A stretch of DNA of 52,520 nucleotides from JBDIBB01 sp039812685 (GCA_039812685.1 JBDIBB010000010.1:1-52520), one strand, 5' to 3'; counted from the first letter of the stretch, positions 33,553 through 46,645 are shown. The notes: generated from the letters alone by a model not told the origin. Numbers and translations are program-made.

Positions 33553-33558
33553 TATCCT
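33553..33558 (+). promoter_or_regulatory. -10-like TATCCT ahead of the HtrA gene
   Basis: TATCCT with CCGGAG (33565-33570) after it, 19 bases ahead of the ATG at 33578. The rest of the 275-base divergent region 33303-33577 shows no other clear element. Confidence 0.35.
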
Positions 33559-33577
33559 GAGCATCCGGAGATCCACC

Positions 33578-34738
<1,161 letters not shown>

Positions 34739-34759
34739 GGGCGGCGGGGCACGATGGCG

Positions 34760-35413
34760 CTACCGCGAGCGGCGCGATACCGCCGGGTGGCCCCGCACCC
34801 ACGCGCGCCAGGGGTGCTCCACCCCCACCCGAATCCCGACGCGCGGGCCCCATTGCACCGGCCCGCAGCCGTCGAGCGTGCCGTTGCCACGGTCCTCGAT
34901 GCGCAGCGCCGAGGTGACCAGGTCGGCCCGGTTGTGCCTGGCATCGATGCCGAGCGCACACGTCAGGTTGCCCGGGCCGCGGCACAGTTCCTCGTCACGA
35001 ATGGGCTTCGGGACGGCGCCGGCCGCCGGCCGGCCGCGCCTCGCGCGCTGCCGCCGCACGCGCATGATCGCCAGGCCTTCCAGCGGCGCCAGCGACCGGA
35101 TCAGCACCGCCGCCGGATGCCCTTCGGCCTCGGTGACCGCGTTCACGAGGTAGTGGACGCCGTAGTTGAGGTAGACGTACGTGACGCCGGGGGGACCGTA
35201 GAGCGGCGCGTTGCGGGGCGTGGGGCCCGGCGCGGCGTGACACGCCGGATCGTCCTCGCCGATGTAGCCCTCCACCTCGACGATCACGCCGGCGGTGCGC
35301 GCGCCCGGCTCATCGTGCACGAGAACCTTGCCCAGCAGGTCGGCGGCGACCTGCAGCGTCGGCCGCGCGTAGAAGGCGTGGCGCAGGACGCGCGGGGCCC
35401 GGCGGCCCGTCAC
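34760..35413 (-). CDS. 3-methyladenine DNA glycosylase (AAG/MPG family)
   Basis: 217 residues, excises alkylated purines. Typical segments are ADLLGKVLV, GVIVEVEGYIGEDDPACHA (catalytic glutamate), PGVTYVYLNYGVHYLVNAVT and CRGPGNLTCALGID. Both ends and length match the family. The GTG start at 35413 overlaps the stop of the HEAT-repeat gene by four bases (GTGA), which in turn overlaps uvrA the same way, so base-excision and nucleotide-excision repair genes are expressed together here. Confidence 0.93.
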   Translation of the reverse strand: MTGRRAPRVLRHAFYARPTLQVAADLLGKVLVHDEPGARTAGVIVEVEGYIGEDDPACHAAPGPTPRNAPLYGPPGVTYVYLNYGVHYLVNAVTEAEGHPAAVLIRSLAPLEGLAIMRVRRQRARRGRPAAGAVPKPIRDEELCRGPGNLTCALGIDARHNRADLVTSALRIEDRGNGTLDGCGPVQWGPRVGIRVGVEHPWRAWVRGHPAVSRRSR

Positions 35414-36638
35414 CGCGTCCGCACGCGCGCAATCGCCCGTTCGGCCGCGCGCGCCACCTCGGTGTCGGGATCCGCCTTGGCGCGCTCGAGCGCCGCCAGC
35501 GCATCGTCGCCGCCGATGACGCCCAGAACCATCGCCACGGCCTGACGAACGACGGGATCCGGCGACTGGAGGTAGCCGCCCAGCGCCCGTGCGACGGGCC
35601 GGCCCAACTCCGTGAGGTAGAGCATCGCCTGCGACTGCAGCTTCGGATCTCCCAGGGCCGTCACCAGGCGATCGAGCGAAGGGCGGCCGGCGCTCTGCAG
35701 GGCGTAGGCCACCGCGAGGGCCACGGCCCTGTCGCGGTCGGCGCTGCCCGATTCGAGCGTGGGCAGCGAGAGCGAAGCCTGCCCGCTGCGCGCCAGGCCC
35801 TCGGCGGCGGCCCGCCGCATCGTCGCGTCCTTGCCGGCGAGCTGCGCCTGGAACACCGGCACGCTCGAGGGGTGCGCGATCCGCGCCAGCGCGTCGAGCG
35901 CCGCCAGGGCGAGTCCGCCCTTCCCGTAGAACTGGAGCTGGTCGGTGAGGGCCTGCACGGCGCGCGCATCGCGCAGGTCGCCCAGCGCCCGCATGGCCGC
36001 CGCCTTGACGGGCGCCTGCCGGTCGTTGACCGCGTCGAACAGCGCGTCGGCGGCGCCGGTGGCCCGCAGCGCGCCCGTCACGCGCGCGGCCGCCTCGCGC
36101 ACCTTCCCGTCGGGATCGTGCAGCGCCGCCACCAGCGCGTCGGTCGCCACGGAATCGGCCGGCGGCCGGGCGAGCACTCCCAGGGCGTAGGTGGCATCCA
36201 GGCGCACGCGCGGGTTGGCGTCACGCATCGCGCCGGCGAGGCCCGAAACGACCTCCGGCACCACGGGCCGCGGGAGGATGACGAACGGGCCGAGATCGAA
36301 CACGGCCTCGGCGCGCTTCTTGTCGCGCACCTCCACCACCAGCGCCACGCGGCGCGACGTCGCCACACGGTCGGTGACGACGAACCCCAGCAGCGTGTCG
36401 ATCGCCTCGAGCTGCACGTCGTCGAGCGGATCGGCGAGCAGCGCGGCGATGGGCGCCATTGACTCGGGATAGCTGGCCGCCGCCAGCGCGCGCATAGCGG
36501 CGACGCGCGTCACGGCGTCGGGACTGCGCAGGTCGCCGACGACGTCCTCGTACGGGCGTTGCGCGGCCGCGGGCCGCGCGCCGCCGAGGACAGCCAGCAG
36601 GACCGGGATCAGGATCAGGACGAACCGACGGCAGGACT

Positions 36639-36642
<4 letters not shown>
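35410..36642 (-). CDS. Exported HEAT-repeat protein
   Basis: 410 residues. The signal peptide is MKSCRRFVLILIPVLLAVLG, ending ARPAAAQ. The mature part is a solenoid of HEAT/PBS-lyase-like repeats, each with a D..V...A...L pattern (for example DPDGKVREAAARVTGALRAT, DPVVRQAVAMVLGVIGGDDA). A non-repeat insert (VALVVEVRDKKRAEAVFDLG) lies near 100-125. GTG start at 36642 with GGAGGA ahead. It overlaps uvrA upstream and the glycosylase downstream by four bases each, odd company for a periplasmic scaffold. The role is unknown; HEAT solenoids usually bind other proteins. Confidence 0.88.
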
Positions 36643-39617
<2,975 letters not shown>

Positions 39618-39732
39618 ACGATGGAGCTGATGCCTGGCCCCCGGGGCCATGGGGTAAACCCCGATGGTAGCCCACGGAGGGGTCGAAATAAAGCTCCCCT
39701 CCGGCGGCGCCGATAGCAGTCGAGAGCAGTCG

Positions 39733-41283
39733 ATGTCCGCGCCGCTTCCGATTCCCGCCTCCGAGACACCGCCCTCTTCCCTGAGCGTGGAGCCCGTCCC
39801 CGTGCTGGCGGCCGACGACGATCCGGTGTCGCGGCGAATCCTCAGGCAGGCGCTCAGGAAGTGGGGCTACCGGCCGGTGCTCTGCGCGAACGGCGCCGAC
39901 GCGCTCGAGCGGCTACTCGCCGCCGACGGCCCCCGCGTGGCCCTGCTCGACTGGGAGATGCCGGGCGTCGACGGCATCGAGGTGATCCGGCTGGTGCGGG
40001 CGCGAACGCCCGCGATGTCCCACTACCTGCTGCTGCTCACCGGGCGCGCCGACAACGCCGACCTCGTGCGCGGGCTCGACGCCGGGGCCGACGACTACCT
40101 CGCCAAGCCCTTCGACCTCGAGGTGCTGCGCGCCCGCATCAGCGTCGGTGCCCGGCTGATGTCGCTCCAGCGCGCGCTCGGCCGGCGGATGCACGACCTC
40201 GCACAGGCCGAGGCGCGCTACCGCGAACTGGTCGAGGGCGTCGGCGTCGCCGTCTGGCAGGCCGACACGACGAGCTGGCAGTTGTCGTTCCTCAACCGTC
40301 ACGGAGAACACGTCATCGGCCACCCGCACGCGCGCTGCCTGGCAGCAGCCGACCTCTGGTCGGCCCACGCCCTGCCCGACGACTGGCCGCGCCTGCTGGA
40401 GTTCCGCCAGCGGTTGATCGAGAGAGGAGAGGCGCCGCCCATCGAGTACCAGCTGCGACGGGCGGATCGCAGCGTCGCCTGGCTGCGCGACACGGTACGA
40501 CTGGTGACCGGCGGCGATGGCACGCCGCAGGTACGCGGCGTCACGCAGGACGTCACGGCCCAGAAGCTCGCCGAGGCCGAGCGCGAAGCCGCCCTGCGCA
40601 TGCAGGCGAGCTTCGTGTCCTTCGCCAGCCATCAGCTGCGCACCCCGCTCACCGGCATCTCGTGGACGCTCGAGATGGCCGAGCACGAGGACGGCGTGCC
40701 GCCGGCGGCGGCCGAGGGCATCGCGCTGGCCCGGGCCGCGGCCTCACGCCTGATCGTGCTGGTGAACGACCTGCTCGACTCGGCGCGGCTCGAGAGCGGC
40801 CGCATCGAGATGGCCCGCGCGCCGCTCGACCTGGGCCGCGTCACGACCGGCGCGCTCACCTCGATTCGCCCGATGGCAGAGCGCGCCGGCCACGATCTGG
40901 TGGTGGAGGCGCCGGCCGCGCCCGTCGCGGTCCTCGCCGACGAGCGGTACCTGCACGAGTGCCTGGTCAACCTGCTGTCGAACGCCGTGAAGTACACCCC
41001 GGCCGGCGGGCGCATCACGGTGCGTCTGGACGCACGCGAACGGGTGGCGCGATGGAGCGTCACCGACAACGGCATCGGAATCCCGCCGGCGGGCCTGGCG
41101 CGGTTGTTCACGAAGTTCTACCGGGCCGCCAACGCCGAGTCGCTGGAGACAGAGGGAACCGGACTCGGGCTCTACATGGTGCAGCTGATCGTGACGCGCC
41201 TGAACGGGCGCGTCTGGTGCGAGTCGGCGCTGGGCGAAGGCAGCACGTTCTTCGTGGAGCTGCCGCTGGCGCCGGCCGAGTGA
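39733..41283 (+). CDS. Response regulator - PAS - histidine kinase hybrid
   Basis: 516 residues, cytoplasmic. The N-terminal receiver (about 20-140; VPVLAADDDPVSRRIL, phospho-acceptor in VALLDWEMPGVDG, lysine in LAKPF) comes first, then PAS (about 170-300, ending VTQDVTAQKLAEAE), HisKA with SFASHQLRTPL (phospho-histidine) and an ATPase domain with NLLSNAVKYTP, DNGIGIP and GTGLGLYM. The input receiver suggests it is a middle step in a phosphorelay. A single-domain response regulator follows 44 bases later and is the likely partner. The start at 39733 is the first Met matching the family, with a weak ribosome site. Confidence 0.92.
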   Translation: MSAPLPIPASETPPSSLSVEPVPVLAADDDPVSRRILRQALRKWGYRPVLCANGADALERLLAADGPRVALLDWEMPGVDGIEVIRLVRARTPAMSHYLLLLTGRADNADLVRGLDAGADDYLAKPFDLEVLRARISVGARLMSLQRALGRRMHDLAQAEARYRELVEGVGVAVWQADTTSWQLSFLNRHGEHVIGHPHARCLAAADLWSAHALPDDWPRLLEFRQRLIERGEAPPIEYQLRRADRSVAWLRDTVRLVTGGDGTPQVRGVTQDVTAQKLAEAEREAALRMQASFVSFASHQLRTPLTGISWTLEMAEHEDGVPPAAAEGIALARAAASRLIVLVNDLLDSARLESGRIEMARAPLDLGRVTTGALTSIRPMAERAGHDLVVEAPAAPVAVLADERYLHECLVNLLSNAVKYTPAGGRITVRLDARERVARWSVTDNGIGIPPAGLARLFTKFYRAANAESLETEGTGLGLYMVQLIVTRLNGRVWCESALGEGSTFFVELPLAPAE

Positions 41284-41327
41284 CGCCGCGCGACGTGCGT
41301 CCCGGTGCGGGTCCGCGGGAGGATACG

Positions 41328-41759
41328 ATGTCCACACCTGGTGCCTCTCCTTCATCGATCACCACCGGCGACACGACGCCGCCGGCCCGCCTGCTGCTCG
41401 TCGAGGACGACCGCTTCCTGAGGAAGGCGGCTGAAGTGGTGCTGCGCCGGCAGGGGTTCGAGGTCGTCACCGCGGAGGACGGCGAGGGCGGCCTGGCCGT
41501 GGCGCGCGAGTCGCACCCGGCCCTGATCCTGCTCGACCTGATCATGCCCAGGATGCCCGGCTACGAGGTGATCCAGCACCTCAAGCAGGATCCCGCGACC
41601 GCCGACATCCCCGTGATCGTCATGAGCAACCTCGGCCAGGAAGCCGACGTCCGGCAGGCCATCGACGCCGGCGCCATCGCGTATGTGGTCAAGTCGAACG
41701 TGGCGCTGCACGATCTCGCCGACCGGGTCCACGCCGTGCTGGAGGGCCGCAGGGGCTGA
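41328..41759 (+). CDS. Single-domain response regulator
   Basis: 143 residues: an N-terminal Ser/Thr-rich tail, then one receiver domain. Acidic pair in LLLVEDDRFLRKAAEV, phospho-acceptor Asp in ILLDLIMPRMPGYEV, Ser/Lys switch region VIVMSNLGQ and VVKSN. GGGAGGA lies ahead of the ATG. There is no output domain, so it must act by protein contact or pass the phosphate on. Placed directly after the receiver-kinase gene, it is probably its partner. Confidence 0.92.
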   Translation: MSTPGASPSSITTGDTTPPARLLLVEDDRFLRKAAEVVLRRQGFEVVTAEDGEGGLAVARESHPALILLDLIMPRMPGYEVIQHLKQDPATADIPVIVMSNLGQEADVRQAIDAGAIAYVVKSNVALHDLADRVHAVLEGRRG

Positions 41760-41835
41760 CCCGCCGGCATCGACCCGCCGGGCCGGCCGGTGCGCGCGCG
41801 CCGCGGTGATGACGCCGCGGCAGACGCCCGCCTGA

Positions 41836-41841
41836 TACGCT
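41836..41841 (+). promoter_or_regulatory. -10-like TACGCT exactly 7 bases before an ATG (leaderless start)
   Basis: TACGCT ends 7 bases before the ATG at 41849, so transcription would begin at about the start codon. There is no ribosome-binding sequence between. The same arrangement occurs at 42910-42915. Confidence 0.45.
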
Positions 41842-41848
41842 GTCAGCC

Positions 41849-42877
41849 ATGCCCACGCGCACCCTGCGGCTGGAAGCCCCCGACGCGGCCGCCTGTCAGC
41901 CGGCCATCGGCAGGGCCGCCGCCCTGCTGCGCGAGGGCGGCCTGGTGGCCTTCCCCACCGAAACGGTCTACGGTCTTGGCGCCAACGCGCTCGACGCCCG
42001 CGCCGTCCGGCGCATCTTCGAGGCGAAGCAGCGCCCCGCCTGGGACCCGCTGATCGTCCACGTCACGTCGCGGCACATGCTCGATCGCGTCGCCGATCGT
42101 CTGCCCGACGGTTTCGAGGCGCTCGCGGCGCGCTTCATGCCGGGCCCGCTCACCATTCTCGTGGAGCGCAGCCGCGCCGTGCCCGACGAGGTGACCGCGG
42201 GCCGGCCCATCGTGGCGGTGCGGATGCCGGCCCACCCCGTCGCCCGGGCGCTGATCGAGGCCGCCGGCATCCCCGTGGCCGCGCCCAGCGCCAACCGGTT
42301 CGGCCACGCCAGCCCGACGACAGCCGCTCACGTGCTCGCCGACCTCGACGGCCGGATCGATGCCGTGCTCGATGCCGGCCCGACGATGGTCGGCATCGAG
42401 TCGACGGTGCTGGACATCACCGTCAGCCCGCCACAGATCCTTCGCGCCGGCGGCCTCACGCGGGAGGCCCTCACGTCGGCCATCGGTCCGGTGGAGATCT
42501 ACCGCGCGCCGGTCGCCGATGCGCCGCCCGAGGCGCTGCGCGCCCCGGGGACCGGCATCCGCCACTACGCGCCGCGCGCACGCCTCGTCCTGGTGGAGAC
42601 CATCGAGGAGCTGGCGCCCGTCGCCGGCCGCCTCGTCGCCGGCGGCCGCCGGGTCGGTGCCCTCTGGCCCGCGATTCCCGGAAGCCCCGCCGCACCGGCC
42701 GGTGTCGTGGCCGTGGCCTGGGGCCCGTGGGGTGATTGGGCCGCGCTCGCACGGAACCTGTTCGCGGGCCTCCGGGCGCTCGACGAGGAGGGCGTCGACG
42801 CGATCGTCTGCCCGCTGCCGCCCGAGGACGGCCTGGGCCTCGCCATCCGCGACCGGCTCCAGAAGGCCGCACGATGA
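41849..42877 (+). CDS. tsaC: Threonylcarbamoyl-AMP synthase, Sua5 type
   Basis: 342 residues, forming L-threonylcarbamoyl-adenylate for the t6A modification of ANN-decoding tRNAs. The YrdC domain (about 1-205) has GLVAFPTETVYGLGANALD, the KxR/SxN pattern as AKQRPAWDPLIVHV, and FMPGPLTILVE, with SANRFGHASPT. A C-terminal Sua5 domain (about 215-335) makes it the long form. PGTGIRHYAPRARLVL is the linker conserved in that form. It probably starts with no leader (see the -10 at 41836). The partner tsaB/tsaD genes are not in the window. Confidence 0.94.
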   Translation: MPTRTLRLEAPDAAACQPAIGRAAALLREGGLVAFPTETVYGLGANALDARAVRRIFEAKQRPAWDPLIVHVTSRHMLDRVADRLPDGFEALAARFMPGPLTILVERSRAVPDEVTAGRPIVAVRMPAHPVARALIEAAGIPVAAPSANRFGHASPTTAAHVLADLDGRIDAVLDAGPTMVGIESTVLDITVSPPQILRAGGLTREALTSAIGPVEIYRAPVADAPPEALRAPGTGIRHYAPRARLVLVETIEELAPVAGRLVAGGRRVGALWPAIPGSPAAPAGVVAVAWGPWGDWAALARNLFAGLRALDEEGVDAIVCPLPPEDGLGLAIRDRLQKAAR

Positions 42878-42909
42878 ACCCGGCGCGGCCAGGGCCCACG
42901 GTTTTTCGG

Positions 42910-42915
42910 TAGACT
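42910..42915 (+). promoter_or_regulatory. -10-like TAGACT exactly 7 bases before an ATG (leaderless start)
   Basis: TAGACT ends 7 bases before the ATG at 42923, preceded by a T-run (GGTTTTTCGG). The intervening GCCGCC is not a ribosome site. Confidence 0.45.
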
Positions 42916-42922
42916 TGCCGCC

Positions 42923-43975
42923 ATGCAGCCCGACGCCACCGCGCCGGCCGACGGCGCCGCGCCGTCGCCGCCGTGGGTCGACTGGCCCGACGAGCGGCTG
43001 CTGGACCTGCGCCTCTGCGATCTGAGAGTGCAGATCGCCGGCAGCTGGCTCGACGAGCGCATCGCCCAGCTCTACGCCGAACTCGAAGGAAAGGGCATCG
43101 CGTTCCGACCCCATTTCTGGCTGTCGGACGAGTGGTTCACGCCCGACGGCATGACCGGCGTCGCCATCCCGTTCTACCTGGCGCACCCCCGCCTGGCCCG
43201 CCTCGAGGAGACGATGATGCTCGAGGTGGAGGGCGGCACGCCGTCGTGGTGCATGAAGATCCTGCGCCACGAGGCGGGCCACACCATCGACAACGCCTAC
43301 CGGCTGCAGCGCCGCCGCAAGCGCCAGAAGCTGTTCGGCAGCAACCGCGTCCCCTACCCCGAGTACTACACGCCGAGGCCCTACTCGAAGAGCTACGTCC
43401 TGCACCTCGAGATGTGGTACGCGCAGAGCCATCCGGCCGAGGACTTCGCCGAGACCTTCGCCGTGTGGCTCGCGCCCGATTCCGACTGGCGCCAGCGGTA
43501 CCAGGACTGGCCGGCCCTGAAGAAGCTCGAATACATGGACCAGTTGATGCGCGGGATCGCCGGCGCGCCGCCTCTGATCACCGCACAGCAGCAGTTCGAG
43601 CCGCTGCCCGCGCTGCGCCGCACGCTGCGCGCGCACTACCGGCAGAAACGCCAGCACTACGGCGTCACGCGGCCCTACGTCTACGACCGCGACCTGCGCC
43701 GGCTGTTCACCGACGCGTCGGATGCCGCCGCGCACCCCACCGCGGCCCGTTTCCTCTCGCGGATCCGGCGTGACGTGCGCCGCCGCATCGCGGGCTGGAG
43801 TGGCATCCACCAGTACACGATCGATCAGGTGCTCGAGGACATCATCCTGCGCTGCCGCCAGCTGAAGCTGCGCCTGGCCAGGCCCGAAGACCAGACCCGC
43901 CTCGACTTCAACGTCCTGCTCACCGTGCAGGTGATGAACTACCTGCACAGCGGGCGGCACCGGGTGGCGCTGTGA
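42923..43975 (+). CDS. Putative zinc metallopeptidase (zincin, Peptidase_Mx-like)
   Basis: 350 residues, cytoplasmic (no signal peptide). Zincin motif HEAGH at 116-120 (two zinc histidines and the catalytic Glu117), followed by HPAEDFAETFAVWL with the third ligand among Glu173/177. This layout is that of putative zinc-binding peptidases (Peptidase_Mx/PF15887-like, from memory). Surrounding sequence is aromatic-rich (PHFWLSDEWFTP, YPEYYTPRPYSKSY). Its stop overlaps the GTG start of an ATP-grasp ligase, so the protease and ligase are made together; peptide making and trimming by the pair is an inference. It appears to be leaderless. Confidence 0.88.
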   Translation: MQPDATAPADGAAPSPPWVDWPDERLLDLRLCDLRVQIAGSWLDERIAQLYAELEGKGIAFRPHFWLSDEWFTPDGMTGVAIPFYLAHPRLARLEETMMLEVEGGTPSWCMKILRHEAGHTIDNAYRLQRRRKRQKLFGSNRVPYPEYYTPRPYSKSYVLHLEMWYAQSHPAEDFAETFAVWLAPDSDWRQRYQDWPALKKLEYMDQLMRGIAGAPPLITAQQQFEPLPALRRTLRAHYRQKRQHYGVTRPYVYDRDLRRLFTDASDAAAHPTAARFLSRIRRDVRRRIAGWSGIHQYTIDQVLEDIILRCRQLKLRLARPEDQTRLDFNVLLTVQVMNYLHSGRHRVAL

Positions 43976-44991
43976 AGAAGCTGCGCGTGATGGCGCTGAT
44001 GCACGCCAACCTCGTCCCGCCAGACGACGTGTCGCGATTCGACGTCACCGAGGTGCCCTGGAAGATGGAGTTCGACGTCACCGAGACGCTGCGCACCATG
44101 GGCCACGACGTCCACCTGGTCGGCGTCGAGGACGACCTCGGCCTGATTCGCAAGGGCATCTCCGAGTTCCGCCCCGACATCGTGTTCAACCTGATGGAGT
44201 CGTTTCACGGCATCGGGGTGTTCGACAGCCACGTCGTGAGCTTCCTGGAACTGCTGCGCATCCCCTACACGGGCTGCAACCCCCGGGGCCTGATGCTGGC
44301 GCGCGACAAGGCGCTCTCGAAGACCGTCATGAACGGCCACCGCATCCCGGTGCCCGACTTCATGGTGGTCCGCATGGGGCGCAAGGTCCGCCGGCCCAAG
44401 CGCCTCGCCTTCCCGCTCATCGTGAAGTCGCTGACGCAGGAGGCATCGATCGGCATCTCGCGCGCCTCGGTCGTCGACGATGACGAGAAGCTCGCCGAGC
44501 GGGTGCGCTTCATCCACGAGAGCATCGGCACGGATGCCATCGTCGAACGCTTCGTCGGCGGCCGCGAACTCTACGTCGGGATCGTCGGCAACCAGCGCCT
44601 GGAGGTATTCCCGGTATGGGAACTGCGCTTCGAGACGCTGCCCGACGACGGGCGGCTGCTGATGACCGACCGCGCGAAGTGGAACTCGAACTACCAGAAG
44701 AAGTACGGGATCAAGACCGGCCCGGCCGACGTGGCGCCGGAGGTGGCCGCGCGCATCCAGCACCTGTGCAAACGCGTGTACCGCACGCTGGAGCTCTCCG
44801 GTTACGCCCGGATCGACCTGCGCCTGGATGCCGACGGGCGCGTCTACGTGCTCGAGGCGAACCCCAACCCGCAACTTGCCTACGGCGAGGACTTCGCCGA
44901 GTCGGCCGAGCACGGCGGCATCCAGTACGAGGCGCTGCTGCAGACGATCATCAACAAGGGTCTCCGCTGGCGGCCCGAGCGGCTCGGCTAG
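43972..44991 (+). CDS. ATP-grasp ligase, D-Ala-D-Ala-ligase-like
   Basis: 339 residues, GTG start overlapping the previous stop (GTGA). It has an N-terminal preATP-grasp domain (DIVFNLMESFHGIGVFDSHV), the central ATP-binding region (LAFPLIVKSLTQEASIGIS; DAIVERFVGGRELYVGIVG) and the C-terminal catalytic segment YARIDLRLDADGRVYVLEANP NPQL (split here for length), with the magnesium-binding Glu and Asn. It forms an amide bond from a carboxylate and an amine at ATP cost. It is unlikely to be the housekeeping Ddl because the preATP-grasp domain differs and no mur genes are near; it is coupled to a zincin peptidase instead. Substrates are unknown. Confidence 0.9.
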   Translation: MKKLRVMALMHANLVPPDDVSRFDVTEVPWKMEFDVTETLRTMGHDVHLVGVEDDLGLIRKGISEFRPDIVFNLMESFHGIGVFDSHVVSFLELLRIPYTGCNPRGLMLARDKALSKTVMNGHRIPVPDFMVVRMGRKVRRPKRLAFPLIVKSLTQEASIGISRASVVDDDEKLAERVRFIHESIGTDAIVERFVGGRELYVGIVGNQRLEVFPVWELRFETLPDDGRLLMTDRAKWNSNYQKKYGIKTGPADVAPEVAARIQHLCKRVYRTLELSGYARIDLRLDADGRVYVLEANPNPQLAYGEDFAESAEHGGIQYEALLQTIINKGLRWRPERLG

Positions 44992-45042
44992 CCGCCCGTC
45001 GTGGACGCGCCGCGCGGCCACGGGCGAACCGGGCGCGCCGTG

Positions 45043-45051
45043 TGGCACAAT
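45043..45051 (+). promoter_or_regulatory. Extended -10-like TGGCACAAT
   Basis: TGn followed by CACAAT, 64 bases ahead of the ATG at 45116. It resembles TGGCAAGAT upstream of the CoA transferase. Confidence 0.35.
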
Positions 45052-45115
45052 CGGGTCGCCCGGGGGGCGCGCGACCGCCGCATGGCGCGCGGCCCGCGCC
45101 GGGCGGGATCCGCCG

Positions 45116-46645
45116 ATGACCTGTCCCCACTGCGGCGCCGAGGCCCGTCAGCAGGAGCGCTTCTGTCCCCGGTGCTCACGGTTGATCGACTCGCCGCTGC
45201 TGACGATGCGGCAGGAACTCGATGCCGCGCGCGCCGCCATCCTGCGGGATCGCCCGGCCCCGCTCGCCAGGACCCTGGCGAAGCCGGCCACGCCTGCGGT
45301 CGTGCCCCCCGCACTCACCGGCCCGGCCATGACAGGGCTGCCCCGCGGGAGCCGCGAGAAGCGCAAGGCCGGGGTCAGGGCACGGCTCGCCGTCCAGGGG
45401 GCACCCCCGCCGCCACCGCCGCGCGAAGCGCACAGCGCAGAGAAGCACGCCACGGTGCCCGACGATACGCTGCAGCAGGCGTTGCGCGGACAGGGCGCGC
45501 CCGCCTCGGCGGCGCTCGAGCAGGCGCGCCAGCAGGCGCGCGCGCAGCAGGCGGCACCGCAGGCCACTCAGCCCAGGGCCGCTCCCTCCCAATCCCAACC
45601 GGGGCGCCAGGCGGATCGGAAGCCGCCTCCATCACGCTCCGCACAGCCCGCCGCGCCGGCCGCGCGCGGCAAGCCTGACGCGCAGGCCCGGCCACGGCGC
45701 ACCACGTCGGCCATCACCGTGATGCTGCTGTTCAATCTCACGACGCTCGCCCTGGCCTGGGCCGGCCCGTCGTGGTTGGCCGCCATGCCGGAGGGCTCGC
45801 TCGGGCACGGTCTGTCCGAACCGCTGAACATCGTCTCGTTCGTGCTGGCCGGGGCCGTCGCACTCGCGACGCTGGGCCTCGCCATGGTGCGCCCCTTCGG
45901 CCGCGGTCTGCAGCGTGCGCTCGCGCTGCTCTGGCTGCCCCTGGTCCCATTCGGGACGTTGTTCGCGTTCGTGTCATACGTGTATCTGGGCACCAGGGGC
46001 GTGCGCCTGCTGTTTTCGAGCGGCGGTGAGCCGCCGCCCCGTGCCGCCGACGCGGAACTGCTGGCGCGCACGCGCAAGTACGCGCCGCTGGTGGCTGTCC
46101 TCGTGTTCCTGCTGGGCGTGCTGGCGTGGAGCAGCCTGCTGGCGCTGGCGGCCAGCCTGAAACCGCAGTTGGTCCAGCCAGGATCGGTGGCCGGCCTCCT
46201 CGAGCCGAACACCGCCGCCCCCGCGCAGGAGCCCATCGATCTCAGGCAGGCCATGCTGTCGGATCTCGAGAACTTCGCGATCAAGCAGCTCGCGTACGCC
46301 CGTGCGAACGGCGGGTTCTTCGATCGGACCGAATGCCTGGTGTCCAACGCCTGCGTCACCGGCCAGACACCGCTGGCCTCGCCGCTCGAGCCGCGGTTCC
46401 TCGATCCCGTCCGGTCCGGTTACGAGTTCCGCCTGCGGCTCGGGACGCCGCCCGACAGCCGCGGGGCCGGCATCTCGTCGACCAGCGTCACGGCGTTCAC
46501 CTACCTGGCGCTGCCGGCTGGAGCGCACGAGGACCCCTTCGGCTACTGCGTCGACCGCCCCGTGGTCATCTGCCGCTTCCCCGCCGGCGCAGCCATCACG
46601 TCCCCGCCCGGCGAATGTCCCGCCGGGTGCGAGTTCGTGCGGTGA
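45116..46645 (+). CDS. Membrane zinc-ribbon protein with pilin-like C-terminal domain
   Basis: 509 residues. An N-terminal zinc ribbon (Cys3, 6, 17, 20) is followed by a long low-complexity Ala/Gln/Pro linker to about residue 198. Four hydrophobic segments (about 199-223, 238-258, 268-290, 322-348) follow. The last 130 residues (from AMLSDLENFAIKQLAYARAN) look like the soluble domain of type IV pilin-like proteins: a long amphipathic helix with a YARANGGFF turn, ECLVSNACV, a GYEFRLRLG strand, TAFTYLALPAG and FGYCVDRPVVICRF. This pilin resemblance is from pattern, not a search. The start at 45116 opens directly on the ribbon. The partner is unknown; a SpoIIE-type phosphatase follows. Confidence 0.82.
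   Translation: MTCPHCGAEARQQERFCPRCSRLIDSPLLTMRQELDAARAAILRDRPAPLARTLAKPATPAVVPPALTGPAMTGLPRGSREKRKAGVRARLAVQGAPPPPPPREAHSAEKHATVPDDTLQQALRGQGAPASAALEQARQQARAQQAAPQATQPRAAPSQSQPGRQADRKPPPSRSAQPAAPAARGKPDAQARPRRTTSAITVMLLFNLTTLALAWAGPSWLAAMPEGSLGHGLSEPLNIVSFVLAGAVALATLGLAMVRPFGRGLQRALALLWLPLVPFGTLFAFVSYVYLGTRGVRLLFSSGGEPPPRAADAELLARTRKYAPLVAVLVFLLGVLAWSSLLALAASLKPQLVQPGSVAGLLEPNTAAPAQEPIDLRQAMLSDLENFAIKQLAYARANGGFFDRTECLVSNACVTGQTPLASPLEPRFLDPVRSGYEFRLRLGTPPDSRGAGISSTSVTAFTYLALPAGAHEDPFGYCVDRPVVICRFPAGAAITSPPGECPAGCEFVR

Noticed and set aside
33303..33577. Possible small RNA or riboswitch between efp and the HtrA gene
   Set aside because: No convincing stem set or terminator could be seen by eye.
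45430..45700. Gln/Ala-rich stretch as a possible separate small gene
   Set aside because: It is the low-complexity linker of the zinc-ribbon membrane protein.
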